Assembly (NCBI RefSeq): GCF_900142085.1 | Contig: NZ_FQZQ01000001.1 | Span: 62,001 to 126,000 of the forward strand | Length of the DNA stretch: 64,000 nt | Reading direction: 5' to 3' | Origin: Shimia gijangensis | Lineage (GTDB): Bacteria > Pseudomonadota > Alphaproteobacteria > Rhodobacterales > Rhodobacteraceae | In this document: positions 47,985-57,735 of the stretch, piece by piece | Layout of the letters: each line of letters starts with the position of its first letter | Position numbering within the stretch: the first letter of the stretch is position 1 | The notes under the pieces: model-generated | The model's database searches: none | Told to the model about the DNA's origin: nothing | Seen by the model: the letters and a program-made list of their open reading frames with translations, nothing else | Position numbers and translations under genes: made by a program

Positions 47985-50819
47985 ATGGCATATCAGGCAC
48001 GGGGCCGAGACCCGCTCTTGGACAGCACCACGCAAGCCGCGATTGAAAAACGCGGTAAGGAATTGATCGGCATTGCCCTGATCGTTCTTGGCTGCATGGC
48101 CGCATTGATGATTGTGTCTTACAATCCCAGTGACCCAAGCTGGATTTCGGCGACTGATGCGCCGGTTCAGAACCTCATGGGCCGGATCGGAGCGTCAATT
48201 GCTGCGCCGCTGTTCATGATCGTGGGCTGGGGAAGTTGGGCTTTGCCGCTGATCCTGATCACTTGGGGCGTTCGTTTTGTCCTGCATGTTGGCGAAGAGC
48301 GTGGTCTGAGCCGGGTGATTTTTGCTCCGATAATGGTGGCCTTGGCCTCAATCTATGCCTCGACTCTGCTGCCCGGTGGCAGCTGGACCAATAGCTTTGG
48401 TCTTGGGGGGTTGTTTGGCGATACCATTCTGGGTGCCGTTTTGACGATCCTGCCGATTGGTGCTGCAACGGGTCTCAAGATCATTTCGTTTCTGGTTGGG
48501 CTGGTATTTGTCGGGCTGTCTCTGTTTGTGTTGGGATGTACCCGCCCCGAACTGAAAAAAGTGTTCCGGTTTTTGGTCGTGGGCGTGATCCTGACCTATG
48601 CCGGTATCATGAATGTCTTGGGCAAAGGCGTAGGAGGGGCCGCGCTTGCTGCACAAAATGCGCAGTCCCGTCGTCAGGAACGCAAAGCACAAGCCGAAGT
48701 CGAAATGGCTGCAGCAGCGCAGGCTGGGTACGACGAAGTTGTGCTTAAAGCCGAACCAGCTTTGCAGACAGATGCTCGCGAAGAACAGCCTGTTGCCAAA
48801 ACCGGATTGCTGGCTCGCATGCCCGCATTGATCAAACGGGTTGACCCGATGCCCGAACCCGAGCTTGTCGAAAACTTCTTTGTTGATGAGCTGGAAGATG
48901 TACCGGGAGAAGACCGCATTCGTGAGAAAATCGCGGATATTGTCCGGAGCCGCAAACAGGACGCTTTGAATGTAGAAGCCGAGCCGATTGAGGAGCTTGC
49001 ACCATTGACCCGTGGCCGTGGTCGCGGCCCGGAGCCTCTTATTCTTGATGCCTCACCTTTTGATGGGCTTCCGCCCGAGCCACCTCTTACCTCGGCGCCT
49101 GTCGCGAGATCGGGCCAGACTGAGGATCTCGTGGACGTTTCTGAAGACGATGCCTTGCCGCTTCAGCCCCAAGCCGCTGCTGCAACGCCGACCATTCCGA
49201 CGGCGCAACCGCGCAAAGTGGTACAGCCGCGTCAGAACAAGGCCGTTCAGCCATCCGTGCGTGCCAAAGCCGAAGCGCAACCGTCTTTGGCCTTTGAGGA
49301 CAACAAAACCGAATTTGAATTGCCACCTTTGGGTCTTTTGGCCAATCCAATGGACATTCAGCGCCACCACCTGAGCGATGACGCACTGGAAGAAAACGCC
49401 CGTATGCTTGAGGTGGTTCTGGACGACTATGGTGTCAAAGGTGAGATTGTTTCGGTTCGTCCGGGCCCCGTGGTCACCATGTACGAACTTGAGCCTGCGC
49501 CGGGTCTTAAGGCCAGTCGTGTGATTGGCCTTGCAGATGATATTGCCCGGTCCATGGCAGCTTTGTCCGCGCGGGTTTCTACCGTGCCGGGGCGCTCTGT
49601 GATCGGGATCGAACTGCCCAATGAAAACCGCGAAAAAGTTGTCTTGCGCGAAATTCTGGGCGCACGCGACTTTGGCGATACGAATATGAAACTGCCGCTG
49701 GCATTGGGCAAAGATATTGGCGGTGACCCCATCGTTGCGAACCTTGCCAAGATGCCCCACTTGCTGATCGCCGGGACCACCGGGTCAGGTAAATCGGTGG
49801 CCATCAACACCATGATCCTGTCGCTGTTGTATCGCCTGACGCCAGACGAATGCCGGATGATTATGATCGATCCCAAAATGCTCGAACTGTCCGTCTATGA
49901 CGGAATCCCGCATCTTTTGTCGCCTGTTGTGACCGATCCCAAAAAGGCAGTTGTCGCGCTGAAATGGGTCGTGGGCGAGATGGAAGAACGCTATCGCAAG
50001 ATGTCCAAAATGGGCGTGCGCAACATTGATGGCTACAATGGTCGCGTAAAAGACGCTCAGTCCAAAAACGAAATGTTCTCCCGCACGGTTCAGACCGGCT
50101 TTGATGATGACACCGGTGAACCGGTGTTTGAAACCGAAGAATTTGCGCCGGAAAAAATGCCCTACATTGTGGTGATCGTCGATGAGATGGCCGACTTGAT
50201 GATGGTCGCAGGCAAAGAAATCGAAGCCTGCATTCAACGTCTTGCCCAAATGGCGCGGGCTTCCGGTATCCACATCATCATGGCGACGCAACGTCCTTCG
50301 GTGGACGTTATCACGGGCACGATTAAGGCCAACTTCCCCACCCGGATTTCTTTCCAGGTCACGTCGAAAATCGACAGTCGGACCATTTTGGGTGAAATGG
50401 GTGCAGAGCAACTCTTGGGCATGGGCGACATGTTGTACATGGCTGGTGGTGCCAAAATCACCCGTTGCCATGGACCGTTTGTGAGCGATGAAGAAGTCGA
50501 AGAAATCGTCAATCACCTTAAGAGCTTCGGGACACCTGATTACGTCAGCGGTGTGGTCGAAGGTCCTGCCGATGAAAACGCAGGCAGCATAGATGCGGTA
50601 TTGGGTCTTGGTGGAAACACGGATGGCGAAGATGCGCTGTATGATACGGCCGTTGCGATTGTCATCAAAGACCGCAAATGCTCCACGTCCTATATCCAGC
50701 GAAAGCTTGCGATCGGCTATAACAAGGCCGCGCGTCTGGTGGAGCAGATGGAGGATCAGGGGCTGGTCAGTGCGGCCAACCATGTCGGCAAGCGGGAAAT
50801 CCTTGTTCCTGAGCAATAG
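47985..50819 (+). CDS. ftsK: DNA translocase FtsK
   Basis: 944 residues. Four or five N-terminal membrane helices (residues ~25-185), a Pro/Glu-rich linker (~190-440), then the RecA-like motor with Walker [17 protein letters not shown] (~595) and Walker [17 protein letters not shown]. The last ~65 residues are the winged-helix gamma domain ([33 protein letters not shown]) that reads KOPS sites. Pumps chromosome DNA through the septum and activates Xer recombination. Confidence 0.97.
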   Translation: MAYQARGRDPLLDSTTQAAIEKRGKELIGIALIVLGCMAALMIVSYNPSDPSWISATDAPVQNLMGRIGASIAAPLFMIVGWGSWALPLILITWGVRFVLHVGEERGLSRVIFAPIMVALASIYASTLLPGGSWTNSFGLGGLFGDTILGAVLTILPIGAATGLKIISFLVGLVFVGLSLFVLGCTRPELKKVFRFLVVGVILTYAGIMNVLGKGVGGAALAAQNAQSRRQERKAQAEVEMAAAAQAGYDEVVLKAEPALQTDAREEQPVAKTGLLARMPALIKRVDPMPEPELVENFFVDELEDVPGEDRIREKIADIVRSRKQDALNVEAEPIEELAPLTRGRGRGPEPLILDASPFDGLPPEPPLTSAPVARSGQTEDLVDVSEDDALPLQPQAAAATPTIPTAQPRKVVQPRQNKAVQPSVRAKAEAQPSLAFEDNKTEFELPPLGLLANPMDIQRHHLSDDALEENARMLEVVLDDYGVKGEIVSVRPGPVVTMYELEPAPGLKASRVIGLADDIARSMAALSARVSTVPGRSVIGIELPNENREKVVLREILGARDFGDTNMKLPLALGKDIGGDPIVANLAKMPHLLIAGTTGSGKSVAINTMILSLLYRLTPDECRMIMIDPKMLELSVYDGIPHLLSPVVTDPKKAVVALKWVVGEMEERYRKMSKMGVRNIDGYNGRVKDAQSKNEMFSRTVQTGFDDDTGEPVFETEEFAPEKMPYIVVIVDEMADLMMVAGKEIEACIQRLAQMARASGIHIIMATQRPSVDVITGTIKANFPTRISFQVTSKIDSRTILGEMGAEQLLGMGDMLYMAGGAKITRCHGPFVSDEEVEEIVNHLKSFGTPDYVSGVVEGPADENAGSIDAVLGLGGNTDGEDALYDTAVAIVIKDRKCSTSYIQRKLAIGYNKAARLVEQMEDQGLVSAANHVGKREILVPEQ

Positions 50820-50862
50820 CGTATTTGAGCGACAACGGGCCGACGCGCAAAAATGTGAACAG

Positions 50863-50882
50863 GACCGGGGTGAAACCCGGTC
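50863..50882 (+). repeat. Hairpin between ftsK and lolA
   Basis: GACCGGG-GTGAAA-CCCGGTC, a perfect 7-bp stem 43 bp after the ftsK stop and 22 bp before lolA. No U-tract follows, so it may be an attenuating or mRNA-processing hairpin rather than a full terminator. Confidence 0.6.
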
Positions 50883-50904
50883 TGTGAACAATTAGGTTTA
50901 AGCT

Positions 50905-51504
50905 ATGAGAGTATTACGTTTTCTGACCGCGCCCGCCATCTTTGTGGCGATGTCGATGCCCGCCATGGCGGACAAGCTTTCGTTGAATGCTTTGTCGGCC
51001 TATCTCAATGATATGAAAACCGCCAAATCTGCGTTTACTCAGATCAATGATGACGGCTCGGTCTCTACCGGGCGCGTGTACATCAAACGTCCAGGCCGTG
51101 TGCGGTTTGAATATGATCCGCCCGAAAAAGCGATGGTTCTGGCCAGCGCCAATACGGTTGCGATCTTTGATGGCCGGTCAAACCAACCGCCCGAAACTTA
51201 CCCGTTAAAACGCACGCCATTGTCAGTGATCCTCGCGCGTAACGTGAACCTTGCCAAGGCCAACATGGTTGTCGGGCATGACTATGATGGCACGGCCACA
51301 ATGGTCACGGCGCAGGATCCTGAACACCCGGAATATGGCAACATTCAACTGATGTTTACGGCCGAGCCAACCGAGTTGCGCCAGTGGATCATCAATGACG
51401 GATCCGGTGGGCAGACAACGGTGATATTGGGCGAGATGGAAACAGGGGTGCCTCTCAAAAACGCGCTGTTCAACATCGAGCTGTATCTGCAACGCACACA
51501 ATAA
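50905..51504 (+). CDS. lolA: Outer-membrane lipoprotein carrier protein LolA-like
   Basis: 199 residues with a signal peptide (MRVLRFLTAPAIFVAMSMPAMA). LNDMKTAKSAFTQINDDGSVSTGRVYIKRPGRVRFEYDPPEKAMVL is the LolA beta-sheet pattern (FTQ, GxxyikRPGrvRFeY). Shuttles lipoproteins across the periplasm from LolCDE to the outer membrane. Located after ftsK, the same neighbour order as in many proteobacteria. Confidence 0.93.
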   Translation: MRVLRFLTAPAIFVAMSMPAMADKLSLNALSAYLNDMKTAKSAFTQINDDGSVSTGRVYIKRPGRVRFEYDPPEKAMVLASANTVAIFDGRSNQPPETYPLKRTPLSVILARNVNLAKANMVVGHDYDGTATMVTAQDPEHPEYGNIQLMFTAEPTELRQWIINDGSGGQTTVILGEMETGVPLKNALFNIELYLQRTQ

Positions 51505-51520
51505 TCAGCGCAGGATCAGG

Positions 51521-52111
51521 TCATCTGATCCGCGCGCATTTCTCGACCTGCCACTTGTACATGTCAGCCCGATCCGCAACCTCTTGTGAGACCCGCATCA
51601 ACCATGATTTGCGCTTATAGGTGCCGCGCGCGTAACCCGTGTGGCCTTCGTGATAGGCAAGATACTGATTACGGGCATCAGACAAGGCGATGCCGTTGCG
51701 TTCTTTGGTTTCGGTCATGTACCAGCCCATGAAATCGGTGGCATCACGAATGTTGTCGCGCTTAGCACCCCGGCTTCTGGTTTCTTTGCGATACTGGTCC
51801 CAGGTCGCATCCAGTGCCTGTGCATACCCATAGGCGCTGCTTTGGCGGCCCATGGGCAAAACACCCAAAACGTATTTGTAGGGCGTGCGCGCATCCGCGT
51901 CGAATTTGCTTTCCTGATACAGGATCGCCATCTGCACATGTACCGGAACACCCCACTTACGTTTGGTGGCCTTGAACGCTTTTATAAACTGCGGGCGCTG
52001 TTTCAAAATTGAACAGGCATCATTCAGATTGCGAGGGGGGGTATTGTATCCGCCACCACCGCAGGATGCGACCAGTGCAATAATCAAAACCGCGCGAAAG
52101 AATCTGCTCAT
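51521..52111 (-). CDS. Small lytic transglycosylase-like lipoprotein
   Basis: 196 residues. Signal peptide with lipobox (LIIALVASC, Cys about residue 17). Catalytic-type region MAILYQESKFDADARTP matches the ExS/Exx Glu of family 1 lytic transglycosylases, followed by SSAYGYAQALDATWDQY and YLAYHEGHTGYARGTY. Probably cleaves peptidoglycan at the outer membrane. Start at MSRFFRAVLII after GAGAGGCAG. Converges with lolA. Confidence 0.85.
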   Translation of the reverse strand: MSRFFRAVLIIALVASCGGGGYNTPPRNLNDACSILKQRPQFIKAFKATKRKWGVPVHVQMAILYQESKFDADARTPYKYVLGVLPMGRQSSAYGYAQALDATWDQYRKETRSRGAKRDNIRDATDFMGWYMTETKERNGIALSDARNQYLAYHEGHTGYARGTYKRKSWLMRVSQEVADRADMYKWQVEKCARIR

Positions 52112-52190
52112 CTGCCTCTCGCTCATATTTTCTTGTTTTGTGGATAGTCTAGCGCATTGGGGACGCTGAGGGAAATCACATTCGAGAGGC

Positions 52191-53072
52191 CTAAAGCAGG
52201 AGGGTCAGCAAAAGCGGCAGACCGGCAACGGAAATCAGGGTGGAAACCACGACAAATCCCGCGACCGAGCTGCTGTCGGCGCCAAATTTTTCGGCCAACA
52301 GATAGGCGGTTACGGCAACCGGGGTCGCAATCTGAAGCACCAGAACGCCAAAAGAAATGTCATCCAGCGCAAAGGCGCGCCCGATCCCCCAGGCCACAGC
52401 GACACAAACACCCAGCTTGAGAAGAGACAGTAAGATTGCAACGCCAACGCGTCCCGGCGTTAGTCGCGCCACCGCAACCCCCAAAGTGATCAGCATCAAA
52501 GGAATCGCCATTTGCCCAATCAGATCAAGTGTATTGGTCAGAAACGTTGGTGTTTCCCATCCGCGCCATAAAAACAGCGCCCCAAGGAGTGTTGCACCAA
52601 TCATTGGCTCTTTGATGATCTTAAAGAAAGACCCGCGTCCGGCCACCAGCCAGATGCCAACTGTAAAGGAAAGAATTGAGGTCGTTGCCAGCAAAACGAC
52701 TCCACGCTCAAGCCCTTCTTGACCAAATGCAAACAGAGTAAGTGGCAGTCCGAGGTTTCCGGTATTTCCAAATATGAAGGGTGCCAGATAAGTTCTCTGG
52801 CCCAATCCGAACACTGCCAAAAGAACCGCACCAACCACTCCGACAGCCATGTAAGACGCGAAAGCAGCCATTGTCAGGGTTCCAAGGGTCGACAGATCAA
52901 CCTCGGTTTTCATTAATGATGTGAAGACCAGGCAAGGAACCGCCATTGTCATGGCCAGGCGCGTGACGAACTCGATCCTGTACTCGAAACCTGCTTTAAC
53001 CCAGACAAAGCCAATGGCCGCCAAAAGAAACACAGGCGAAACGATTTCTAGGACTGTCACTGTAAGGTTCAC
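52191..53072 (-). CDS. AEC-family transporter (second copy)
   Basis: 293-residue membrane protein with ten hydrophobic segments; LEIVSPVFLLAAIGFVWVKAG at the start and NTGNLGLPLTLFAFGQEG in the middle mark the AEC family. Distantly related to the AEC protein at 2312. Anion or metabolite export; substrate unknown. Start placed at GTG 53072 because AAGGAA lies 7 nt before it; a TTG at 53099 would add nine residues. Divergent from hspQ. Confidence 0.87.
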   Translation of the reverse strand: MNLTVTVLEIVSPVFLLAAIGFVWVKAGFEYRIEFVTRLAMTMAVPCLVFTSLMKTEVDLSTLGTLTMAAFASYMAVGVVGAVLLAVFGLGQRTYLAPFIFGNTGNLGLPLTLFAFGQEGLERGVVLLATTSILSFTVGIWLVAGRGSFFKIIKEPMIGATLLGALFLWRGWETPTFLTNTLDLIGQMAIPLMLITLGVAVARLTPGRVGVAILLSLLKLGVCVAVAWGIGRAFALDDISFGVLVLQIATPVAVTAYLLAEKFGADSSSVAGFVVVSTLISVAGLPLLLTLLL

Positions 53073-53155
53073 AGACTGTTTCCTTGCAAATTGCGGCAAA
53101 AGTTGGACAAAGACCCCTTGAAAGGTCTAACTTTGGGAGGTAGGGGCTGCAAGTT

Positions 53156-53482
53156 ATGTTGAAAACACGCGCTAGATATCATCTTGGACAGGTTGTCCGT
53201 CACCGAAAGTACCCCTTTCGAGGCGTTGTTTTTGATGTGGATCCGGAATTTTCCAATACGGACGAATGGTACGAAGCCATTCCCGAGGATATTCGCCCGG
53301 AAAAAGGCCAACCGTTCTATCACTTGCTGGCCGAAAACGATCAGTCGTTCTATGTGGCCTATGTGTCCGAGCAAAACCTGATCGCCGATTATTCCGGCGA
53401 GCCGGTAGAGCACCCGGATATCGGTGATTTGTTTGGTCCGTTCGAAGACGGCGCGTACCCGCTGCATTTCCAGCTGAATTAA
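53156..53482 (+). CDS. hspQ: Heat-shock protein HspQ (hemimethylated-DNA-binding YccV-like)
   Basis: 108 residues. RARYHLGQVVRHRKYPFRGVVFDVDPEFSNTDEWY and the C-terminal NDQSFYVAYVSEQNLIAD are the HspQ/YccV signature. In enterobacteria HspQ is a specificity enhancer of Lon and was linked to dnaA control. Its 3' end overlaps the convergent rhodanese gene by 4 bp. Confidence 0.95.
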   Translation: MLKTRARYHLGQVVRHRKYPFRGVVFDVDPEFSNTDEWYEAIPEDIRPEKGQPFYHLLAENDQSFYVAYVSEQNLIADYSGEPVEHPDIGDLFGPFEDGAYPLHFQLN

Positions 53483-53865
53483 TCAGTTTCAATCGGCGCG
53501 CCGCGGGATTTCCATGCCCCGAATCCGCCTTCCATTTCAGCAATGTTTTCGACACCCATGTCCTGAAGCGCCTTAACGGCAAGGGCTGAGCGCAGCGCAC
53601 CTGCGCAAAACAGAACCAGTTTTTTGTCGGTGATAAAGTCAGCCCGGTGATAGGGGCTGGCCGGGTCCACCCAGAATTCCAGCATGCCACGCGGCGCGTG
53701 CATGGCGCCCGCAATACGGCCTTCGCGTTTCAATTCGCGGATATCGCGGATGTCGACCAATTGGGCTGTGCCCGCCGCCGCCTGTTCTTGCACGTCTTCC
53801 TGTGACAGGGTCTCAATCTCAGTTTTGGCGTGTTCTACCAGGCTTTTTACAGGAGTAATTGGCAT
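53479..53865 (-). CDS. Rhodanese-domain protein
   Basis: 128 residues, single rhodanese domain: AQLVDIRDIRELKREGRIAGAMHAPRGML and the active-site loop LFCAGALRSALAV with the persulfide Cys. Sulfurtransferase or sulfur-carrier role; acceptor unknown. Lies 3 bp downstream of the Ggt-like gene on the same strand, so cotranscribed and possibly handling sulfur released from gamma-glutamyl/cysteinyl compounds (inference). Confidence 0.92.
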   Translation of the reverse strand: MPITPVKSLVEHAKTEIETLSQEDVQEQAAAGTAQLVDIRDIRELKREGRIAGAMHAPRGMLEFWVDPASPYHRADFITDKKLVLFCAGALRSALAVKALQDMGVENIAEMEGGFGAWKSRGAPIETD

Positions 53866-53868
53866 CGG

Positions 53869-55449
53869 TCAGTATCCTATCGCTGCGCCGTCTTTACGCG
53901 GGTCCGAGGCGCCCTCAAGGACACCGTTGTCATGAATGCGGATTGCTTGCGCGCCGCCAATCGGCGCCGTCGGTACAACAATGTTGTGCCCCATATCGGC
54001 AAGTTCGGAGCGGGTATTTTCGGAATATCCCTGTTCCAGCTTCAACACTCCATCATCTGCAAACGCTCGTGGCGCGTCGATGGCGGCCTGCGGGTCCATT
54101 CCGAAATCGACCATATTGGACACAAACCGCGCATGCCCATTGGGTTGATAGGCCCCGCCCATCACGCCAAATGGCATCACTACGCGACCATTTTCGCGCA
54201 GCATTCCGGGGATAATCGTGTGCATCGGGCGCTTGCCGCCAGCCAATTCATTTGGATGGCCTTGTTCAAGCGTGAACCCGGCCCCCCGGTTTTGCAAAAG
54301 AATGCCAAATTTTTCCGAAGCAATACCGGAACCAAAACTGTGATAAACTGAATAGATCAGCGACACAGACATGCGGTCGCGGTCGACGACTGTGATATAA
54401 ACCGTGTCTTTGTGCACATTCTCGGTCAAAGGTGCTGCAGCGGCCATGGCGCGATTTGGATCAATTAGGCCCGCAAGTTTGTCTGCAGTATCAGCCGACA
54501 GCATATGGTCCAGCCGGCTCGTTGATCCGGGGTCTGCAATAAACCGATTGCGCGCGTCATACGCCAATTTGGCGGCTTCAGCTTCGATATGGGTGCGCTC
54601 TGCCCCGAACGGATCCATGCCTGCAATGTCGAACCGCTTGAGAATGTTCAGCATCAAAATTGCCGTCGCACCCTGCCCGTTGGGCGGATGCTCGATCAGA
54701 TCAATGCCTTTATAAGTCCCGTCGACAGGTGTGGTTTCATCGCCCTTGGTGGCCGCAAAATCCGCAAGTTGATGGACGCCACCCACTGCCTGCAATGCCG
54801 CGACCATATCTTCGGCGATCTCGCCTTCATAAAAGGCGTCTCGCCCCTTGGTGGCGATGCGGCGTAAAACTTCGGCCTGTCCCGGCGCGCGGAACATTTG
54901 TCCGACAATTGGTGTTTTGCCGTCGACTAAATAGTGTTGCCTTGCCGCCCCTTGCAGGATGGAACCGCTTTCGCCGTAATCGAAGGCCACGCGTGGCGCA
55001 ATCGGAACGCCAGCATCGGCATAGTGGATTGCAGGTTGCAAAATGGTGCCGAGACCCAGTTTGCCGTATTTTTCGGACAGTTGACAAAAACCATCAATGG
55101 CACCGGGAATGGTGACGGCTTCGGGGCTGTAAAGGTCAATGGCGTCAAATCCGCGTGCTCTCATGGATTCGCTCGAGGCCGCCGCCGGTGCGCGGCCTGA
55201 TCCGTTAAAAGCAACAATGTCCTCGCTTCCGGCTGGTGAGACCAAGGCAAAGCAATCTCCGCCAATACCTGTGCTTTGCGGTTCGCAAATACCAAGAAGC
55301 ACAGCGCCCGCAATGGCGGCATCCATCGCGTTGCCACCCTGCTTTAGGATGTCCAGCGCAGATTGCGCAGCCAGCGGATGCGACGTTGCGCATATACCGT
55401 TCTCGGCAAAAACGGACGAACGTCCGGGCAGGTGGAAATTTCGCATCAA
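53869..55449 (-). CDS. Gamma-glutamyltransferase-family N-terminal nucleophile hydrolase (cytosolic type)
   Basis: 526 residues. N-terminal part GICATSHPLAAQSALDILKQGGNAMDAAIA and the self-cleavage/nucleophile Thr in KDTVYITVVDRDRMSVSLI define the Ggt family. There is no signal peptide, and the loop usually reading PPSSGG is PPNGQGATAIL. These features fit cytosolic relatives such as oxamate amidohydrolase (HpxW-like) or cephalosporin acylase-like enzymes rather than periplasmic glutathione-degrading Ggt. First of a pair with the rhodanese gene. Confidence 0.88.
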   Translation of the reverse strand: MMRNFHLPGRSSVFAENGICATSHPLAAQSALDILKQGGNAMDAAIAGAVLLGICEPQSTGIGGDCFALVSPAGSEDIVAFNGSGRAPAAASSESMRARGFDAIDLYSPEAVTIPGAIDGFCQLSEKYGKLGLGTILQPAIHYADAGVPIAPRVAFDYGESGSILQGAARQHYLVDGKTPIVGQMFRAPGQAEVLRRIATKGRDAFYEGEIAEDMVAALQAVGGVHQLADFAATKGDETTPVDGTYKGIDLIEHPPNGQGATAILMLNILKRFDIAGMDPFGAERTHIEAEAAKLAYDARNRFIADPGSTSRLDHMLSADTADKLAGLIDPNRAMAAAAPLTENVHKDTVYITVVDRDRMSVSLIYSVYHSFGSGIASEKFGILLQNRGAGFTLEQGHPNELAGGKRPMHTIIPGMLRENGRVVMPFGVMGGAYQPNGHARFVSNMVDFGMDPQAAIDAPRAFADDGVLKLEQGYSENTRSELADMGHNIVVPTAPIGGAQAIRIHDNGVLEGASDPRKDGAAIGY

Positions 55450-55508
55450 AGTCTCCTTGGTTATTCGGGACTTTAGGGTGCGAAATCAAGATTGCCAATT
55501 GCGGGCTT

Positions 55509-55943
55509 TCAGTAATCAGGAACGGAAAACTTCAGGCAATTTCGACCCGTTTGGCGACTGTAAGAAACGTCACTTGTCAGCATGTGTACCATTGCCCAGC
55601 CAAACCCACCCTCGGGCAAGTCTTCTCGGCGCGTGTTAACGGTGGGCAAGGCTTCGCCGGGAAGGCGCATTTTAGGAAGCGGTTGGCCTGAATCCCGCAC
55701 CTGAAAGGCCCAGTCCCCTTGTCGGCGCTGGCCAAAAGTTTCCACAAGCCCATTGGGTTGCCCGGCAAGAGCGTGCTCGACAACGTTGTTTAGAACTTCG
55801 GCCATAACGGTTTCAATCCGACCCATTTGATCCGGCGATGCACCCGCGGTACCCAACTCACTACGGATCTGGGACAGGGCGCGTCTGACGCCTTGCGGTG
55901 TTCCGCTGAATTGAATTGTAAAACGAGGGTAGTCCTGAGGCAT
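55509..55943 (-). CDS. RsbW-like anti-sigma factor kinase (HATPase domain)
   Basis: 144 residues. GHKL ATPase motifs: N-box ETVMAEVLNNVVEHA, G1 VRDSGQPLP and G2 LPEGGFGWAMVHML. This is the serine-kinase/anti-sigma class (RsbW/SpoIIAB) of partner-switching systems; it would bind the product of the STAS gene just upstream. Start set at MPQDYPRFTIQFSG after AAAGGGC; the frame is open into the STAS gene but lacks support there. Confidence 0.82.
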   Translation of the reverse strand: MPQDYPRFTIQFSGTPQGVRRALSQIRSELGTAGASPDQMGRIETVMAEVLNNVVEHALAGQPNGLVETFGQRRQGDWAFQVRDSGQPLPKMRLPGEALPTVNTRREDLPEGGFGWAMVHMLTSDVSYSRQTGRNCLKFSVPDY

Positions 55944-55992
55944 GCCCTTTAATCCTGGCAAGATTGGCGTGATCGGCTCTGTGTAGAGGGCC

Positions 55993-56327
55993 CTATTGTG
56001 CAAAGGCGTCCCCAAGCGTTTCATGAATTTGAAACACTGTATCCATTCGGGTTAATCGAAAAACCCGATCCACATTTTCGTTTAAGCAAGACAGATCCAT
56101 ACGACGATCCGCCCCTAATTGTTTCATCGCCGCGACAATCGCCCCAAGCCCCCTGGAATCTATGAAATCCACCTGTGACAGGTTCAAAATGACGCGGTCT
56201 TCGGTGCTTTCGGTTTCTTCGCGCATTTTGTCTTTGAATTGAATTGAATGGCCACGGCCGCATCGATGCGCTGTTCGTTTACTGTTACCACCAATGCGCC
56301 CTCTTTCGCGGTGCTCGATAGATCCAT
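55993..56327 (-). pseudogene. STAS-domain anti-sigma-factor antagonist, frameshifted by a 5-bp repeat
   Basis: Gene of 335 bp, 5 bp longer than the expected 330. From ATG 56327 (AAGGACA upstream) it reads MDLSSTAKEGALVVTVNEQR and IDAAVAIQF, then goes out of frame inside three tandem ATTCA units at 56235-56249. With two units the reading is AIQFKDKMREETES, continuing into VILNLSQVDFIDSRGLGAIV, which contains the phospho-acceptor Ser, and ending ETLGDAFAQ (109 residues). It is therefore a broken, phase-variable or mis-sequenced anti-anti-sigma factor. Confidence 0.85.
56235..56249. repeat. Pentanucleotide tandem repeat (ATTCA)x3 within the STAS gene
   Basis: Three perfect 5-bp units (TGAAT on the plus strand). 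The gene is in frame with two units and out of frame with three, so slippage here would switch the protein on and off. Confidence 0.9.
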
Positions 56328-56517
56328 GCCGCTTGTCCTTTTGTTCGTTCAGGCACGACACTAGACGTCAATTCTTACCATTCGGTATCCATGGCCCGTA
56401 TTTTCGCGGGGTGGACCTTTGCCCCTTAAGTTCTAATGATGCGCTTTGAAATATCGGTGAAAGAATTGTGCCGCAAAACGCGTCCAGCAGAATACGAATC
56501 ACCAAGGGAGAGCAAAG

Positions 56518-57690
56518 ATGAAAACGGTTGTGATTGCAGGGGCCGCACGGACCCCAATGGGTGGTTTTCAGGGTGCCTTTGCAGGGGTCGAAGCGGCCAC
56601 GCTTGGTGGGGCTGCGATCAAGGCCGCCCTTGCCGATGCGCGTGCTCAAACTGTGGACGAAGTGCTGATGGGCTGTGTTTTGCCCGCAGGTCAGGGGCAG
56701 GCTCCGGCGCGTCAGGCTGGATTTGCCGGTGGCTTGGGCGAAGAGGTGCCAGCAACGACGCTGAACAAAATGTGTGGCTCGGGCATGAAGGCCGCGATGA
56801 TTGGGTTTGACCAGATCGCACTGGGCAATACCGACACGATGATTGCGGGCGGTATGGAAAGCATGACCAACGCGCCTTACATTCTGCCAAATATGCGCAA
56901 TGGCGCGCGTATCGGTCATCAGCAGGCTCAGGATCACATGTTCCTTGATGGTCTGGAAGATGCCTATGACAAGGGCCGCCTGATGGGCACCTTTGCCGAA
57001 GACTGCGCCGAAAGCTTTCAATTCACCCGCGAGGCTCAGGACGAATACGCTCTGAAATCTCTGTCGAACGCGCTCGAGGCGCAAAGCTCTGGTGCATTTG
57101 AAGGTGAAATTGCGCCGGTTACTCTGTCGACCCGTAAGGGCAATGTCGTCATTGGCGAAGATGAACAACCCGGCAATGCCCGCCCTGAAAAAATCCCAAC
57201 GCTGAAGCCAGCCTTCCGCAAAGAGGGCACCGTCACGGCGGCAAACTCATCGTCTATTTCCGACGGTGCCGCAGCGCTGGTTATGGCGTCCGAGGATGTG
57301 GCCAAGGCGCAGGGGATGAATATCCGCGCGCGCGTTGTGGGTCATGCCAGCCATGCGCAGGCACCCGGCCTGTTCACCACTGCCCCGGTACCCGCTGCAC
57401 AAAAACTGTTGGAAAACATCGGATGGAGCAAAGACGACGTTGATCTGTGGGAAGTGAACGAAGCGTTTGCTGTGGTGCCGATGGCATTTATGCATGAAAT
57501 GGGCCTGTCGCGTGACATCGTGAATGTCAACGGAGGCGCTTGTGCTCTGGGTCATCCTATCGGAGCGTCCGGTGCACGGATCATGGTCACGTTGTTGAAC
57601 GCAATGGAGAAACGCGGCCTGAAGCGAGGCGTTGCAGCGATTTGTATTGGTGGAGGCGAAGGCACAGCCATCGCCATTGAACGCGATTAA
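56518..57690 (+). CDS. Acetyl-CoA acetyltransferase (thiolase)
   Basis: 390 residues. Cys nucleophile in NKMCGSGMKA (about residue 86), His in GGACALGHPIGASGARIM and the second Cys in ICIGGGEGTA; the N terminus VVIAGAARTPMGGFQGAFAG is typical. Condenses or cleaves beta-ketoacyl-CoA; biosynthetic (PhaA/AtoB) and degradative roles are both possible. No phaB or hydroxyacyl-CoA dehydrogenase adjacent. Confidence 0.95.
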   Translation: MKTVVIAGAARTPMGGFQGAFAGVEAATLGGAAIKAALADARAQTVDEVLMGCVLPAGQGQAPARQAGFAGGLGEEVPATTLNKMCGSGMKAAMIGFDQIALGNTDTMIAGGMESMTNAPYILPNMRNGARIGHQQAQDHMFLDGLEDAYDKGRLMGTFAEDCAESFQFTREAQDEYALKSLSNALEAQSSGAFEGEIAPVTLSTRKGNVVIGEDEQPGNARPEKIPTLKPAFRKEGTVTAANSSSISDGAAALVMASEDVAKAQGMNIRARVVGHASHAQAPGLFTTAPVPAAQKLLENIGWSKDDVDLWEVNEAFAVVPMAFMHEMGLSRDIVNVNGGACALGHPIGASGARIMVTLLNAMEKRGLKRGVAAICIGGGEGTAIAIERD

Positions 57691-57735
57691 GATATCCGCG
57701 TCTGATCAAAGCGGGTCTGGCTGGGAGTTTGAGAC

